Shown: positions 15,305-21,520, counted from the first letter of the stretch. The stretch: DNA of 64,000 bases from Mesoterricola sediminis (GCF_030295425.1 NZ_AP027081.1:1426001-1490000), one strand, 5' to 3'. Translations and numbers: made by a program. The notes: a model not told the origin generated them from the letters alone.

Positions 15305-15996
15305 CAGGCGGCGCTCCCTTCCTGGGGCTCTTCCTGGCCCAGCTTGCGGAGCTTGGCGACGAGGATGTCAACCTCGTCAAGGAACACGTCAACTTCCCGT
15401 TCGATCCTCTGGATCTCCTGCTCGTCGCGGGGAAGAGGGACGATGAAAAGCTGGATGTTCTCCGGAAGGCGGGGGTCGAAACTGGCGAAGTCGTTGACCT
15501 CGGCCCCGGTGCAGGCAAGCTCCCAATACATCTGGGGCCTGTAGTCGCTGGGAACCACACCGGCCTCGATGTAGCCGATGTGGGTGGCGGTCTTGGGGCA
15601 CTTGAACTGCACAATGCGCTTGGGGGAGGATTTCCCATCCCAATCCACCAAGCCATCAGGGGAGGCGGCGCAGCGGTCGGACTTGGGATGAATGGTCATG
15701 CCCACCACGTCCACCAGGACGCCCTCGGCAGCCGCGTAGGCGGCGCGGGCATAAGGCTCCTGCTCGTTGCCCCACTGCATGTCCTTGGAGTAGAACGTGT
15801 CCTCCTGGGGGACCCCGGTGAGGATCTCGCAGGCCAACTGCATCTTGTAGTCCCTGCGACAGGCCGGCTCGGCTCCGTTCTTCCCCTTGGCGAGGATGTC
15901 GCTGATCCGGCTGGCGGTGACGCGCCCGGCGCGGGCCTTCTTCCACTCGTCGGAGCCCTGCTCCACGTTGATGATGCGCTCGATGAAGGGCTTCAC
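15304..15996 (-). CDS. YqaJ/lambda-Exo-like recombination exonuclease
   Basis: A 230-residue PD-(D/E)XK nuclease. Motifs: GSDEWKKARAGRVTASR near the start, QWGNEQEPYARAAY (conserved Glu), ASPDGLVDWDG (catalytic Asp), VQFKCPK (the E-x-K strand, here Q-x-K), and RPQMYWELACTG. The family degrades one strand of duplex DNA to expose the single strand for annealing. It is paired with the ERF gene immediately upstream (ATGA overlap), forming a Red-like system. The Gln in place of the usual Glu in the E-x-K motif is unusual and could affect activity. Confidence 0.88.
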   Translation of the reverse strand: MKPFIERIINVEQGSDEWKKARAGRVTASRISDILAKGKNGAEPACRRDYKMQLACEILTGVPQEDTFYSKDMQWGNEQEPYARAAYAAAEGVLVDVVGMTIHPKSDRCAASPDGLVDWDGKSSPKRIVQFKCPKTATHIGYIEAGVVPSDYRPQMYWELACTGAEVNDFASFDPRLPENIQLFIVPLPRDEQEIQRIEREVDVFLDEVDILVAKLRKLGQEEPQEGSAA

Positions 15997-16799
15997 TTCT
16001 GGCCTCCCTTCTGGGTGGGCTGGGGCCGCAGCTCCTTGAGTCGGGCATCCTTGGCGGCGTTGATGGCGTCCATGGCGGCACGGTCGCCGTGCTTCTGGGC
16101 GGTGGCATAGGCGGCGTTGACGATGGCGGCCAGGGCCTTGGTGTCGGGAGCGGCCTTGATCTTGGCGACCTCGGCATCCAGGTCCAGTTCCTTCTCGCTG
16201 GCCTCGGGGCGCGGCGTGGGGGGCCGACCATCGTTGTCCTGGTCCTTGACGGCCATGCCGGTGATGGCCAGGAGGGTGTAGCGCTCCAGGTAGGTCACGG
16301 TGGAGCCCACCTGCTGGATGACGTTCTTGTTGCCGCTGTCATCAGCGGGCCCGTCCATGGTCACGGTCTCGCTGTGCCCCATCTCGTGCTGGAGGTAGCA
16401 GGTGACGTGGACGCGCGGCCCCTTCTGCTCGACGTTCCAGCGGAAGGAGAGCCCGTGGGGGGAGAGCGCCTGGCCGATCTGGGCCGCGACCTCATCCAGG
16501 GTCGCGTGGCGGTAGTGGGTGCGGATCCCGGTCTTGCCGGTGAAGTCCACCTCCTTGTTCTTGCGGAGGGTGGGCGGGTTGGCCTTGAACGCGGCCAAGG
16601 CCTTGTTGAAGGCCTTGCGGGCCTCGTCGGCTTCCCAGTCGCGCTTCATCTGCATGAGGCGTTCCAGGCGGTCAAGGTCGGCGCCCTGGCTCATGGCCAG
16701 TTGGAGTAGGCCCATGGGCGTCGGCTCCATGGAGACGGTGTTCGGCACCCTGGACGGGAGGGTCTGGAGGGCAGACGTACCCTCGGTTTCGGGGATCAC
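15993..16799 (-). CDS. erf: ERF-family single-strand annealing protein
   Basis: A 268-residue protein. The ERF core runs from about residue 65 to 185: FNKALAAFKANPPTLRKNKE, THYRHATLDEVAAQIGQAL, GLSFRW, then GSTVTYLERYTLLAITGMA, the hallmark of ERF proteins. It binds single-stranded DNA and anneals complementary strands during phage recombination and circularisation. It overlaps the YqaJ exonuclease gene by four bases. The C-terminal 60 residues are a linker and tail, as in P22 Erf. Confidence 0.9.
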   Translation of the reverse strand: MIPETEGTSALQTLPSRVPNTVSMEPTPMGLLQLAMSQGADLDRLERLMQMKRDWEADEARKAFNKALAAFKANPPTLRKNKEVDFTGKTGIRTHYRHATLDEVAAQIGQALSPHGLSFRWNVEQKGPRVHVTCYLQHEMGHSETVTMDGPADDSGNKNVIQQVGSTVTYLERYTLLAITGMAVKDQDNDGRPPTPRPEASEKELDLDAEVAKIKAAPDTKALAAIVNAAYATAQKHGDRAAMDAINAAKDARLKELRPQPTQKGGQK

Positions 16800-17038
16800 T
16801 GGATGACTCCTTTCAGGTGGGTGGACTGGGGTCGGAGGATGGCTGCGAGGGCGGGATCCATCTGGCCGCGCGGGGCGGCGTTGATGATCCGGTCGCGGGT
16901 GGTCTGCCGGAGCTGCGCCACGCGGGCGCGGTGGAGGTATTCGTCCAGGAGCAGCGGATCAGGGTTGGCCTTGCTCTTCTCCAGGAAATACGCCGCCATG
17001 TGGGCCTGGATCTCGGGGGTGGGGACCGGGGCGCACAT
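16796..17038 (-). CDS. Hypothetical early protein
   Basis: An 80-residue helical, basic protein (MCAPVPTPEIQAHMAAYF). No domain is recognised. Coupled to ERF by an ATGA overlap at 16796-16799, so it is probably made with the recombination proteins. Confidence 0.6.
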   Translation of the reverse strand: MCAPVPTPEIQAHMAAYFLEKSKANPDPLLLDEYLHRARVAQLRQTTRDRIINAAPRGQMDPALAAILRPQSTHLKGVIQ

Positions 17039-17394
17039 CAGGCCACGTCCTCAAGCGCCTGCCTCACCTTCTCGGCCAGGTCGCGCTTCGCGTTCTCGAC
17101 CATGCCCATGATGAACGGGTGCTCCAGGGCCTCGGCCTCCTCCATGGTCCAGACCTCGCCGGGGACCTCATAGAGGGGGACCTTGCAGAACCCGTAGAAG
17201 ACCCCGCGCCTCGCGGAGACCTGGAGCTTGAAGGACCTGGGGCGACTCTGGAAGTGGTAGCTGTCCAGGACCAAGAACCCGATCTCGACGGACTTCACGC
17301 TGCGGGCCTCACCTGGATCGGGCTGGGGCTGCGCGGGGACGGAGGAGGGGGAGGAGGGATCCTGCGGAACGGGATGATCGTGGACATGAGACAC
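17038..17394 (-). CDS. First gene of the leftward early operon, hypothetical
   Basis: Reading from GTG at 17394 (GGAGG four bases upstream) gives 118 residues. The upstream extension in the same frame is low-complexity. After a Pro-rich N terminus it contains VEIGFLVLDSYHFQSRPRSF and a helical C terminus (MVENAKRDLAEKVRQALEDVA). No family is recognised. It is the first protein-coding gene after the tRNA and tmRNA genes in the leftward direction. Confidence 0.6.
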   Translation of the reverse strand: MSHVHDHPVPQDPSSPSSVPAQPQPDPGEARSVKSVEIGFLVLDSYHFQSRPRSFKLQVSARRGVFYGFCKVPLYEVPGEVWTMEEAEALEHPFIMGMVENAKRDLAEKVRQALEDVA

Positions 17395-17566
17395 ACGTCC
17401 TCCATGGCGCCGTTGGGCGCTGGTTAAGGACCCCGGCCAGGGGTCGAAGATGGGATTGGGATTGGGGAATGAAGGTGCCGGTCTTTCCCGGCTGCCAGCT
17501 TTCCAAGCAGGGCTCCCAGTCAAGGGAGACTCAAGCCCGATGCCGAATCAACGGCAGTGCGGGGAC

Positions 17567-17639
17567 TGGTAGCAGGCCAGGGAGTTGAACCCTGCGAGCT
17601 GGGCTTATGAGACCCTGCTGCACGTCCGGTGCGCCTGCG
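17567..17639 (-). tRNA. tRNA-Met-like gene, anticodon CAT, initiator-like acceptor
   Basis: The minus strand shows a perfect 5-bp T stem (CAGGG/CCCTG) with loop TTCAACT, an encoded CCA, an anticodon loop CTCATAA with anticodon at 17607-17609, and an acceptor with six pairs (GCAGGC/GCCTGC) capped by a C1-U72 mismatch, as initiator tRNAs have a mismatch at 1-72. The D arm is short (GCAC-CGGAC-GTGC) and overlaps where the linker should be, so folding is non-standard. It lies 2 nt downstream of the tmRNA 3' end on the same strand. It could be a degenerate or specialised initiator tRNA. Confidence 0.6.
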
Positions 17640-17641
17640 TC

Positions 17642-17987
17642 TGGTGGACGTGGCGGGAGTCGAACCCGCGTCCAAGAAGAGAGAAACAATCGCGATTCAC
17701 AGGCTTTTCATGCAAGGGTGACTTTCGCCACCTCCACCACCCGGCCTGGTGTTCTCCGGGGCCGGGTCCGGTCTGCCTGGGTCATCCCCAGAGCATGTTG
17801 GGTATCAGGCCGCCGCCGGGAGGGCGACGGGGGCCCACTCCTGTTCGGAATGGGGGGTGAAGAAGCTGCGGACGAAGGTGAAGACGTTCTTGGCAGTTTT
17901 CTTTTGATCGGCTTGATGAGCGGGCCAACCGATCAACCCGCGCCTGCGCTCATGTGTTCCATCAACCTGTCGAAACCATTCACGCCC
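17642..17987 (-). ncRNA. ssrA: tmRNA (ssrA) encoded within the prophage
   Basis: The 346-nt gene begins GGGCGTG and carries the conserved GGTTTCGACAGG 5' segment. Its 3' end has a perfect T arm (GCGGG-TTCGACT-CCCGC) and CACGTCC-A-CCA, whose last seven stem bases pair with the 5' GGGCGTG (one G-U pair). The tag frame runs from a GCC at 17892-17894, after AAAACT, to a TGA at 17805-17807: 29 residues ending in VALPAAA, a hydrophobic protease-type degron. tmRNA rescues stalled ribosomes with SmpB. The tag is much longer than the usual 10-15 residues. It lies between the leftward promoter and the early operon. Confidence 0.88.
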
Positions 17988-18120
17988 GTGTTGTCGAAGA
18001 TCTGAAGCTGGCCCCCAGCCGCGATCCCCCAGGCCCTTGGTGCGCGGGGGATCTTGTCGGCTACTTCATGAGGCCTCCGGGTTGGGGTTGATCCGTGATG
18101 GATCGGTGGTGCGATACCCT

Positions 18121-18149
18121 AATGTCGCACAAGATGCGATACTCGTCAA
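18121..18149 (-). promoter_or_regulatory. Leftward early promoter PL
   Basis: Read on the minus strand: TTGACG (18144-18149), a 17-bp spacer, then GACATT (18121-18126). Operator O1 fills most of the spacer and touches the -10, so repressor binding would block RNA polymerase. Transcription would start near 18114 and run into the tmRNA, the tRNA and the recombination operon. The promoter is inferred from the boxes and the operator overlap. Confidence 0.6.
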
Positions 18150-18173
18150 GGGCGAATATCGCAAAAGATGCGA
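18125..18173. promoter_or_regulatory. Left operator region (two TCGCA-N5-TGCGA sites)
   Basis: Perfect inverted repeats TCGCA-N5-TGCGA lie at 18125-18139 and 18159-18173, centres 34 bp apart. A GCGAATATCGC palindrome overlaps the second. The same set (two full sites, centres 33 bp apart, plus the overlapping palindrome) recurs at 19779-19826 on the other side of the repressor operon. This is the layout of lambda OL and OR, so these are taken as binding sites of the prophage repressor. Confidence 0.75.
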
Positions 18174-18184
18174 AAATCTCTCAG

Positions 18185-18216
18185 GCAAAAAGAAAGCCCT
18201 GCGTTTGCAGGGCTTT
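18185..18216 (-). terminator. Rho-independent terminator of the repressor operon
   Basis: A perfect 10-bp stem (AAAGCCCTGC/GCAGGGCTTT) with a 4-nt loop at 18193-18216, followed on the minus strand by a T-rich tract (TTTCTTTTTG). It stands 22 bp after the stop of the last lysogeny gene (18238) and just before the leftward promoter, and so separates the two transcription units. Confidence 0.85.
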
Positions 18217-18237
18217 GTGGATTGAGAAAGGTTTCGT

Positions 18238-18474
18238 TTAGACCTGGCGTTTGAAAAATGCCAGGACGCAGTCTGTCCTCATCGGCCCGCTCAAGAGCCC
18301 GCCTGAGCCGCTGGAGAACGGTATCGCAGCCACCATCTCCCAGCCATCGTTGCCCAACCCGTCCAGGACTTCTGAACTCTCTTCGGAGATCCCGCTCAAG
18401 ATGTCCTTCCTGGTGAAGGCAAGAACTTTATCTTTGATTTTTAGAGCCACAGCTTGGTGCTCGTACTTGGGCAT
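18238..18474 (-). CDS. DUF4177-like small protein
   Basis: A 78-residue protein from ATG 18474 (AAGGGAGAG upstream). The pattern YEHQAVALKIKDKV, then LDGLGNDGWEMVAAIPF and a final FFKRQ matches DUF4177, a short beta-rich fold of unknown role found in many bacteria and phages. It is the last gene of the repressor operon, before the terminator, and is expected to be expressed in the lysogen. Confidence 0.7.
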   Translation of the reverse strand: MPKYEHQAVALKIKDKVLAFTRKDILSGISEESSEVLDGLGNDGWEMVAAIPFSSGSGGLLSGPMRTDCVLAFFKRQV

Positions 18475-18487
18475 TTTGTCTCTCCCT

Positions 18488-18874
18488 TTAGTGGTGTCCA
18501 TTCCTTTTCTCCATCTCTTCAACAGTTTCTCTCATGGCCATGAGATAAACATCGGCCTCCTCCTGAACGCCTTTGGGGTTCATTCTGATCGCAAGTTCGG
18601 CATGCCGGTATTTGGTGAATACGTCTGAGTCTCCGATCCCCCAAGCCTTCTGGTGGCGGAGTCTTTGTTGGACTTCAATGCATAGCCCACTCAGGTAAGA
18701 CCTGCATCCTGGTGGCCAATATTTTAACCCGCTCGCGATTTCTGTTTGAGAATGTGACATTTCAAACGGAACAAGACTCACAGATCTTGCAAGGTCATGG
18801 ACACAATAAAAATGCCAAAAACACGCCAGCATCAGAATCAGCAAAAGAGTAGATGAAGCTATAATCCTTTTCAT
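18488..18874 (-). CDS. Membrane-anchored protein in the lysogeny operon
   Basis: A 128-residue protein from ATG 18874, overlapping the ImmA stop by ATGA. Residues 5-25 form a signal anchor (IIASSTLLLILMLACFWHF). The rest is soluble, with two Cys in CRSYLSGLCIEVQQ, and probably periplasmic. Small anchored proteins made with the repressor are often superinfection-exclusion factors; that is inference from position only. Confidence 0.6.
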   Translation of the reverse strand: MKRIIASSTLLLILMLACFWHFYCVHDLARSVSLVPFEMSHSQTEIASGLKYWPPGCRSYLSGLCIEVQQRLRHQKAWGIGDSDVFTKYRHAELAIRMNPKGVQEEADVYLMAMRETVEEMEKRNGHH

Positions 18875-19329
18875 GCCACCTCCTGGGCGAGTGCAGATAG
18901 TCGATATTTGGCTATACTGGCCGCTAGGTCGCGTGCTGGGCAATCTTCAAAAGGTATATCCTCATAATGAGCTGATAGCGCACCAATAAATGCATCAATA
19001 GATGCGTTCTGGTACATACAGATTCTTTGAATAGGGATTAAGGCCTGCGCTGCCCATCGGCTAGCCTGAACCTCTTCCTTCCGGTATGAAAGAGACCCTT
19101 TGGCACCAGAGTGCTGAAAGGCATGGCCGAGCTCATGGGCGAGGGCCCAAATCCTCATAAGCGGGGATACACCATTGGGGATGACGATTACCCTCACCCC
19201 CATGATATTTGGGTAGTACAGCCCAAAGGGCACGTCGGCAAAACCGACCCCAATCCGATTTTCTTCTGCTAGGCCAAGCATGGTATGAAAATCTGGGTAA
19301 GAGTTGCCAAACCAATCCGGGTTTTGCAT
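18871..19329 (-). CDS. ImmA/IrrE-type metallopeptidase
   Basis: A 152-residue protein from ATG 19329. It has the zinc-protease motif ALAHELGHAFQHSG with a downstream Glu (EEVQASRWAAQALIP), as in the ImmA/IrrE family. In ICEBs1 and similar elements this protease cleaves the neighbouring repressor to derepress excision. Here it lies 4 bp after the HTH repressor gene, so it is the likely anti-repressor of this switch. The repressor has no S24 self-cleavage domain, which fits. Confidence 0.88.
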   Translation of the reverse strand: MQNPDWFGNSYPDFHTMLGLAEENRIGVGFADVPFGLYYPNIMGVRVIVIPNGVSPLMRIWALAHELGHAFQHSGAKGSLSYRKEEVQASRWAAQALIPIQRICMYQNASIDAFIGALSAHYEDIPFEDCPARDLAASIAKYRLSALAQEVA

Positions 19330-19333
19330 CCGC

Positions 19334-19741
19334 CTATTGTGACAGCACTGCCCTCGCCGCCGCCATCGCAACTCGATAGGCATGGAGCTTTTGCTCGTCA
19401 GTCAACTGTCCTACGACATCTTGCCCCATGGCGCCTTCCAATGCCTCACATGCGAGCGCCAGTTCGTCCTTCACTACTGGCTGGGCAGGGGCTGGGTTAT
19501 ATACATCCCAAGGGTTGATGTGGTATCGCTTGGCGATTTTTTCCACCACTGCCCTTTCTGGCTTGCGGTCAAGATTATAGCGCCACCCGGTAAGAAGGCT
19601 GTAAGTCGTCCCGAGGCCAAATTCTTTTGCGAGGTCCTCGTAGGTGACTACTCCGCTGGAGACCTCTGCATCGATGAGGCCTAGGACAAAAAGCCGTTGC
19701 GGCCAAATATCATCGGGCCTTTGTTTCCGAGGTCTGCTCAT
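19334..19741 (-). CDS. Prophage HTH repressor (ImmR-like position)
   Basis: From ATG 19741 (TTTGGGG upstream) this is 135 residues; an ATG at 19771 is possible but has no ribosome site. An XRE-like domain spans about residues 12-65: VTYEDLAKEFGLGTTYSLLTGW, then AVVEKIAKRYHINPWDVYNP. The C-terminal half is helical and carries no S24 peptidase motif. Operator O3 lies 38 bp upstream. Coupled to the ImmA-type protease, it should bind the TCGCA-N5-TGCGA operators and keep the early promoters off. Confidence 0.75.
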   Translation of the reverse strand: MSRPRKQRPDDIWPQRLFVLGLIDAEVSSGVVTYEDLAKEFGLGTTYSLLTGWRYNLDRKPERAVVEKIAKRYHINPWDVYNPAPAQPVVKDELALACEALEGAMGQDVVGQLTDEQKLHAYRVAMAAARAVLSQ

Positions 19742-19778
19742 CCCCAAATGGTGATGCCTTGTTGCATCCATTGCAATT

Positions 19779-19826
19779 TCGCAACAAGTGCGAGATTCAC
19801 TCTTGCGAATATCGCAGTCTGTGCGA
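19779..19826. promoter_or_regulatory. Right operator region (two TCGCA-N5-TGCGA sites)
   Basis: Full sites at 19779-19793 and 19812-19826, centres 33 bp apart, with TGCGAATATCGCA at 19804-19816 overlapping the second. It mirrors the left operator region and sits between the divergent repressor and Cro-like genes. The second site fills the spacer of the rightward promoter. Confidence 0.78.
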
Positions 19827-19830
19827 TAAT
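19803..19830 (+). promoter_or_regulatory. Rightward early promoter PR
   Basis: TTGCGA (19803-19808), a 16-bp spacer, then GATAAT (19825-19830). Operator O4 covers the spacer. A start 7-8 bp past the -10 falls at about 19837-19838, which is the ATG of the Cro-like gene, so the transcript may be leaderless or have its ribosome site left untranscribed. Confidence 0.6.
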
Positions 19831-19837
19831 TGGAGGC

Positions 19838-20086
19838 ATGAGATTCAACCTCCCGAATGGGGCGTCTGCTTGGTCCCTCGCTGATTCCTGTGGTGTCCAC
19901 GTTGCCACCATTCACCGGGCGCTTGCCGGAGGCCCCTGCTCGGCTGACTTGGCCGTCCTGATCCATTACGCCTCCGGGGGTGCGGTGCCCTGCTGGGTGC
20001 TGAAGCCGAAACTTTGGAGGCCCGGCCAGATTCCCCCGATCCCTGACCGTTTCGATCATGGTTCCACTGAAAAGGCTTCGGCATGA
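19838..20086 (+). CDS. Cro/YdaS-like DNA-binding protein
   Basis: An 82-residue protein from ATG 19838. The helix-turn-helix is GASAWSLADSCGVHVATIHR, followed by ADLAVLIHYASGGAVPCW and LKPKLW, the YdaS/Cro ending (TGGxVxxxxLRPDLW). It is divergent from the repressor across the operator region, the place of cro, and probably helps the lytic choice. GGAGG lies only 1 bp before the ATG, too close to serve well as a ribosome site. Confidence 0.75.
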   Translation: MRFNLPNGASAWSLADSCGVHVATIHRALAGGPCSADLAVLIHYASGGAVPCWVLKPKLWRPGQIPPIPDRFDHGSTEKASA

Positions 20087-20139
20087 GCCTCGTCTGCCCG
20101 GCAGAGCCCGGGCCTTTCCACAACCACAAAGGAGAAGAA

Positions 20140-20334
20140 ATGACCCTGACGCCGGGAGACATCGAGGCCATCCGACAGATCGTCCAGGAGCAGGTTGAGA
20201 GGGTCCCTGGCTTGATCTGGTATTTCCCTATTCCGACCGGAGAACTGCGTGAACGGAAGTCCGAATCGCTCGCAGACGTGTGCGGAATTCGTCTGAATCC
20301 ATCGCCAGACCAGGATTCTGAATCGAGCAAATGA
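20140..20334 (+). CDS. Hypothetical protein after cro
   Basis: A 64-residue protein from ATG 20140 with AAAGGAGAAGAA upstream. It begins MTLTPGDIEAIRQIVQEQVE and looks helical. No domain is recognised. Its last 107 bp overlap an opposing minus-strand frame (20228-20491), so one of the two may not be expressed. Confidence 0.5.
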   Translation: MTLTPGDIEAIRQIVQEQVERVPGLIWYFPIPTGELRERKSESLADVCGIRLNPSPDQDSESSK

Positions 20335-20491
20335 TGACGAAATTCTGCTCGATGAGCATCCGGCCTTGGGCGAGCGAATCCGATCCGTTCTTTTCGATTG
20401 CGGACAGCAGCTCGACCATCTCGTGGCCAAAGTTCCGCATGGGAGGCATTGCGGGGAAGTCCATTCTGCACCTCGGATTGGTTCCCCCCAT
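20228..20491 (-). CDS. Hypothetical protein, opposing strand
   Basis: An 87-residue frame with a natural-looking composition (HEMVELLSAIEKNGSDSLAQ). AGGTGAGAGA precedes ATG 20491, and it starts 4 bp after the stop of another minus-strand frame, which supports a two-gene minus operon. It overlaps the 3' half of the plus-strand gene 20140-20334. No family is recognised. Confidence 0.5.
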   Translation of the reverse strand: MGGTNPRCRMDFPAMPPMRNFGHEMVELLSAIEKNGSDSLAQGRMLIEQNFVIICSIQNPGLAMDSDEFRTRLRAIRTSVHAVLRSE

Positions 20492-20495
20492 TCTC

Positions 20496-20777
20496 TCACC
20501 TGCCCTCCCCGGGGAAGCGGTCGAAATCGATCACCTGTCCCATGGTCGGGCGTCCGAAACGCCGGATGGCCTGGAGATGCCCGTAGATCCGCTGAGCCTC
20601 GTCCTGCCACTGCGGGGTTGGGGCCATGAGTGCGGCGGATCCCAGCCGGATGAGCTCCGGAATGAAGGGCGTCCCTGGCTGGGTGAGTGTCCCGCCCCGT
20701 TTGACCGTCTCCCCCTCCCCGACCCGCCGGTAGGTGCGGGTCGCGTCTGAATTCTCACCCAAAAAGGAATGCCTCAT
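20496..20777 (-). CDS. Hypothetical protein, divergent with the CII-position gene
   Basis: A 93-residue frame from ATG 20777: MRHSFLGENSDATRTYRRVG, then a helical segment (PQWQDEAQRIYGHLQAIRRF). The ATG shares the palindromic CATG at 20775-20778 with the start of the plus-strand gene, so the two reading frames start back to back. No ribosome site is evident, so the true start may be internal. No family is recognised. Confidence 0.45.
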   Translation of the reverse strand: MRHSFLGENSDATRTYRRVGEGETVKRGGTLTQPGTPFIPELIRLGSAALMAPTPQWQDEAQRIYGHLQAIRRFGRPTMGQVIDFDRFPGEGR

Positions 20778-21285
20778 GGGCGAAATTATCGATCCCGGGA
20801 CCCCCACTCCGCAGCGCGATTCACATGAAAGCGCGCTGCTTGAGGGCATCAAAATCAAGATCCGTCAGGAGTTAGACGATGCTCCGTGGAAATGGGAGGT
20901 GTCCGCGCTTGAGCTGTGCGTGGACGTGAGCCTCCTGTCCCACTGGACTTCCAGGAGCAAGCCGGTGTGCATGCCCCTCCATCGCCTCGTGCGCTGGACC
21001 AAGGTCATGGGGCCCGGTCTCCTGCGATGGATCGCCCGCAAGTGCGGGTTCGAGTTGGTGGAGCTAGCGCCCAACGGGAACGTCCCGGATCCTTCGTCCC
21101 TGGTGGCCATCTTCTCGCGCAAGGCGGGAGCTGCGGTGGGCCAGACCATTGAGGATATCGCGAGCGGCGGGACCTGGGACCCCGAGGAGCGCCGCGCCGA
21201 CCTTCGCACGTGGCTCCAGGTCCAGTCCATCGTGGACGGGATCGTGAACGGGATCCAGGACAGCCTGAAGGAGCACGCCGTATGA
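20776..21285 (+). CDS. CII-position regulatory protein (putative)
   Basis: A 169-residue protein from ATG 20776 (AAAAAGGAA upstream). Its N-terminal half has a possible helix-turn-helix: VSALELCVDVSLLSHWTSRS, then LVRWTKVMGPGLLRWIARKCG, similar in layout to phage CII-type and YdaT-type regulators (helix, SYLSKW-like helix, then a GFELV strand). The C-terminal half is helical. It follows the Cro-like gene in the rightward operon, where cII is found in lambdoid phages. The function is inferred from position. Confidence 0.55.
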   Translation: MGEIIDPGTPTPQRDSHESALLEGIKIKIRQELDDAPWKWEVSALELCVDVSLLSHWTSRSKPVCMPLHRLVRWTKVMGPGLLRWIARKCGFELVELAPNGNVPDPSSLVAIFSRKAGAAVGQTIEDIASGGTWDPEERRADLRTWLQVQSIVDGIVNGIQDSLKEHAV

Positions 21286-21356
21286 AGACCCTCCTGATCG
21301 CCTGCCTCCTGAGCCTCGCGTCTGGCGCTGCCCTGGCCTACTCGGTGCTGCCATGA
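21282..21356 (+). CDS. Tiny secreted or membrane peptide
   Basis: A 24-codon frame (MKTLLIACLLSLASGAALAY) that looks like a bare signal peptide. Its ATG overlaps the upstream stop (ATGA) and its stop overlaps the next ATG in the same way, which argues for translation despite its size. Confidence 0.4.
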   Translation: MKTLLIACLLSLASGAALAYSVLP

Positions 21357-21508
21357 CCCCCTACGCCGCCCGCATCCTCATGGCCGTGCTCGCCCTGGCA
21401 TGGGTGGCTCTCATCGCCCTGGCCGTCTACGGAGACCAGATGGCCGGCTACATCCGTCACCGTCGCCAGCGCCGCGCGTGGCGTCTCTCCAAGCGGATCC
21501 CCCGCTAA
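21353..21508 (+). CDS. Small membrane protein
   Basis: A 51-residue protein with one transmembrane helix (ILMAVLALAWVALIALAVYG) and a strongly basic cytoplasmic tail (RHRRQRRAWRLSKR). Coupled to the previous frame by ATGA. No family is recognised. Confidence 0.5.
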   Translation: MTPYAARILMAVLALAWVALIALAVYGDQMAGYIRHRRQRRAWRLSKRIPR

Positions 21509-21520
21509 GAACAATCCCTA

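Noticed and set aside
14111-15544. Long plus-strand frame rich in Gly and Leu over the coiled-coil gene
   Set aside because: Its composition simply mirrors the Ala/Glu/Lys coiled coil on the other strand; the minus-strand gene fits the operon.
17642-17987. tmRNA as a second attachment site or a second prophage boundary
   Set aside because: ssrA is a common integration target, but no second copy of its 3' end and no integrase lie nearby, and phage genes continue on both sides.
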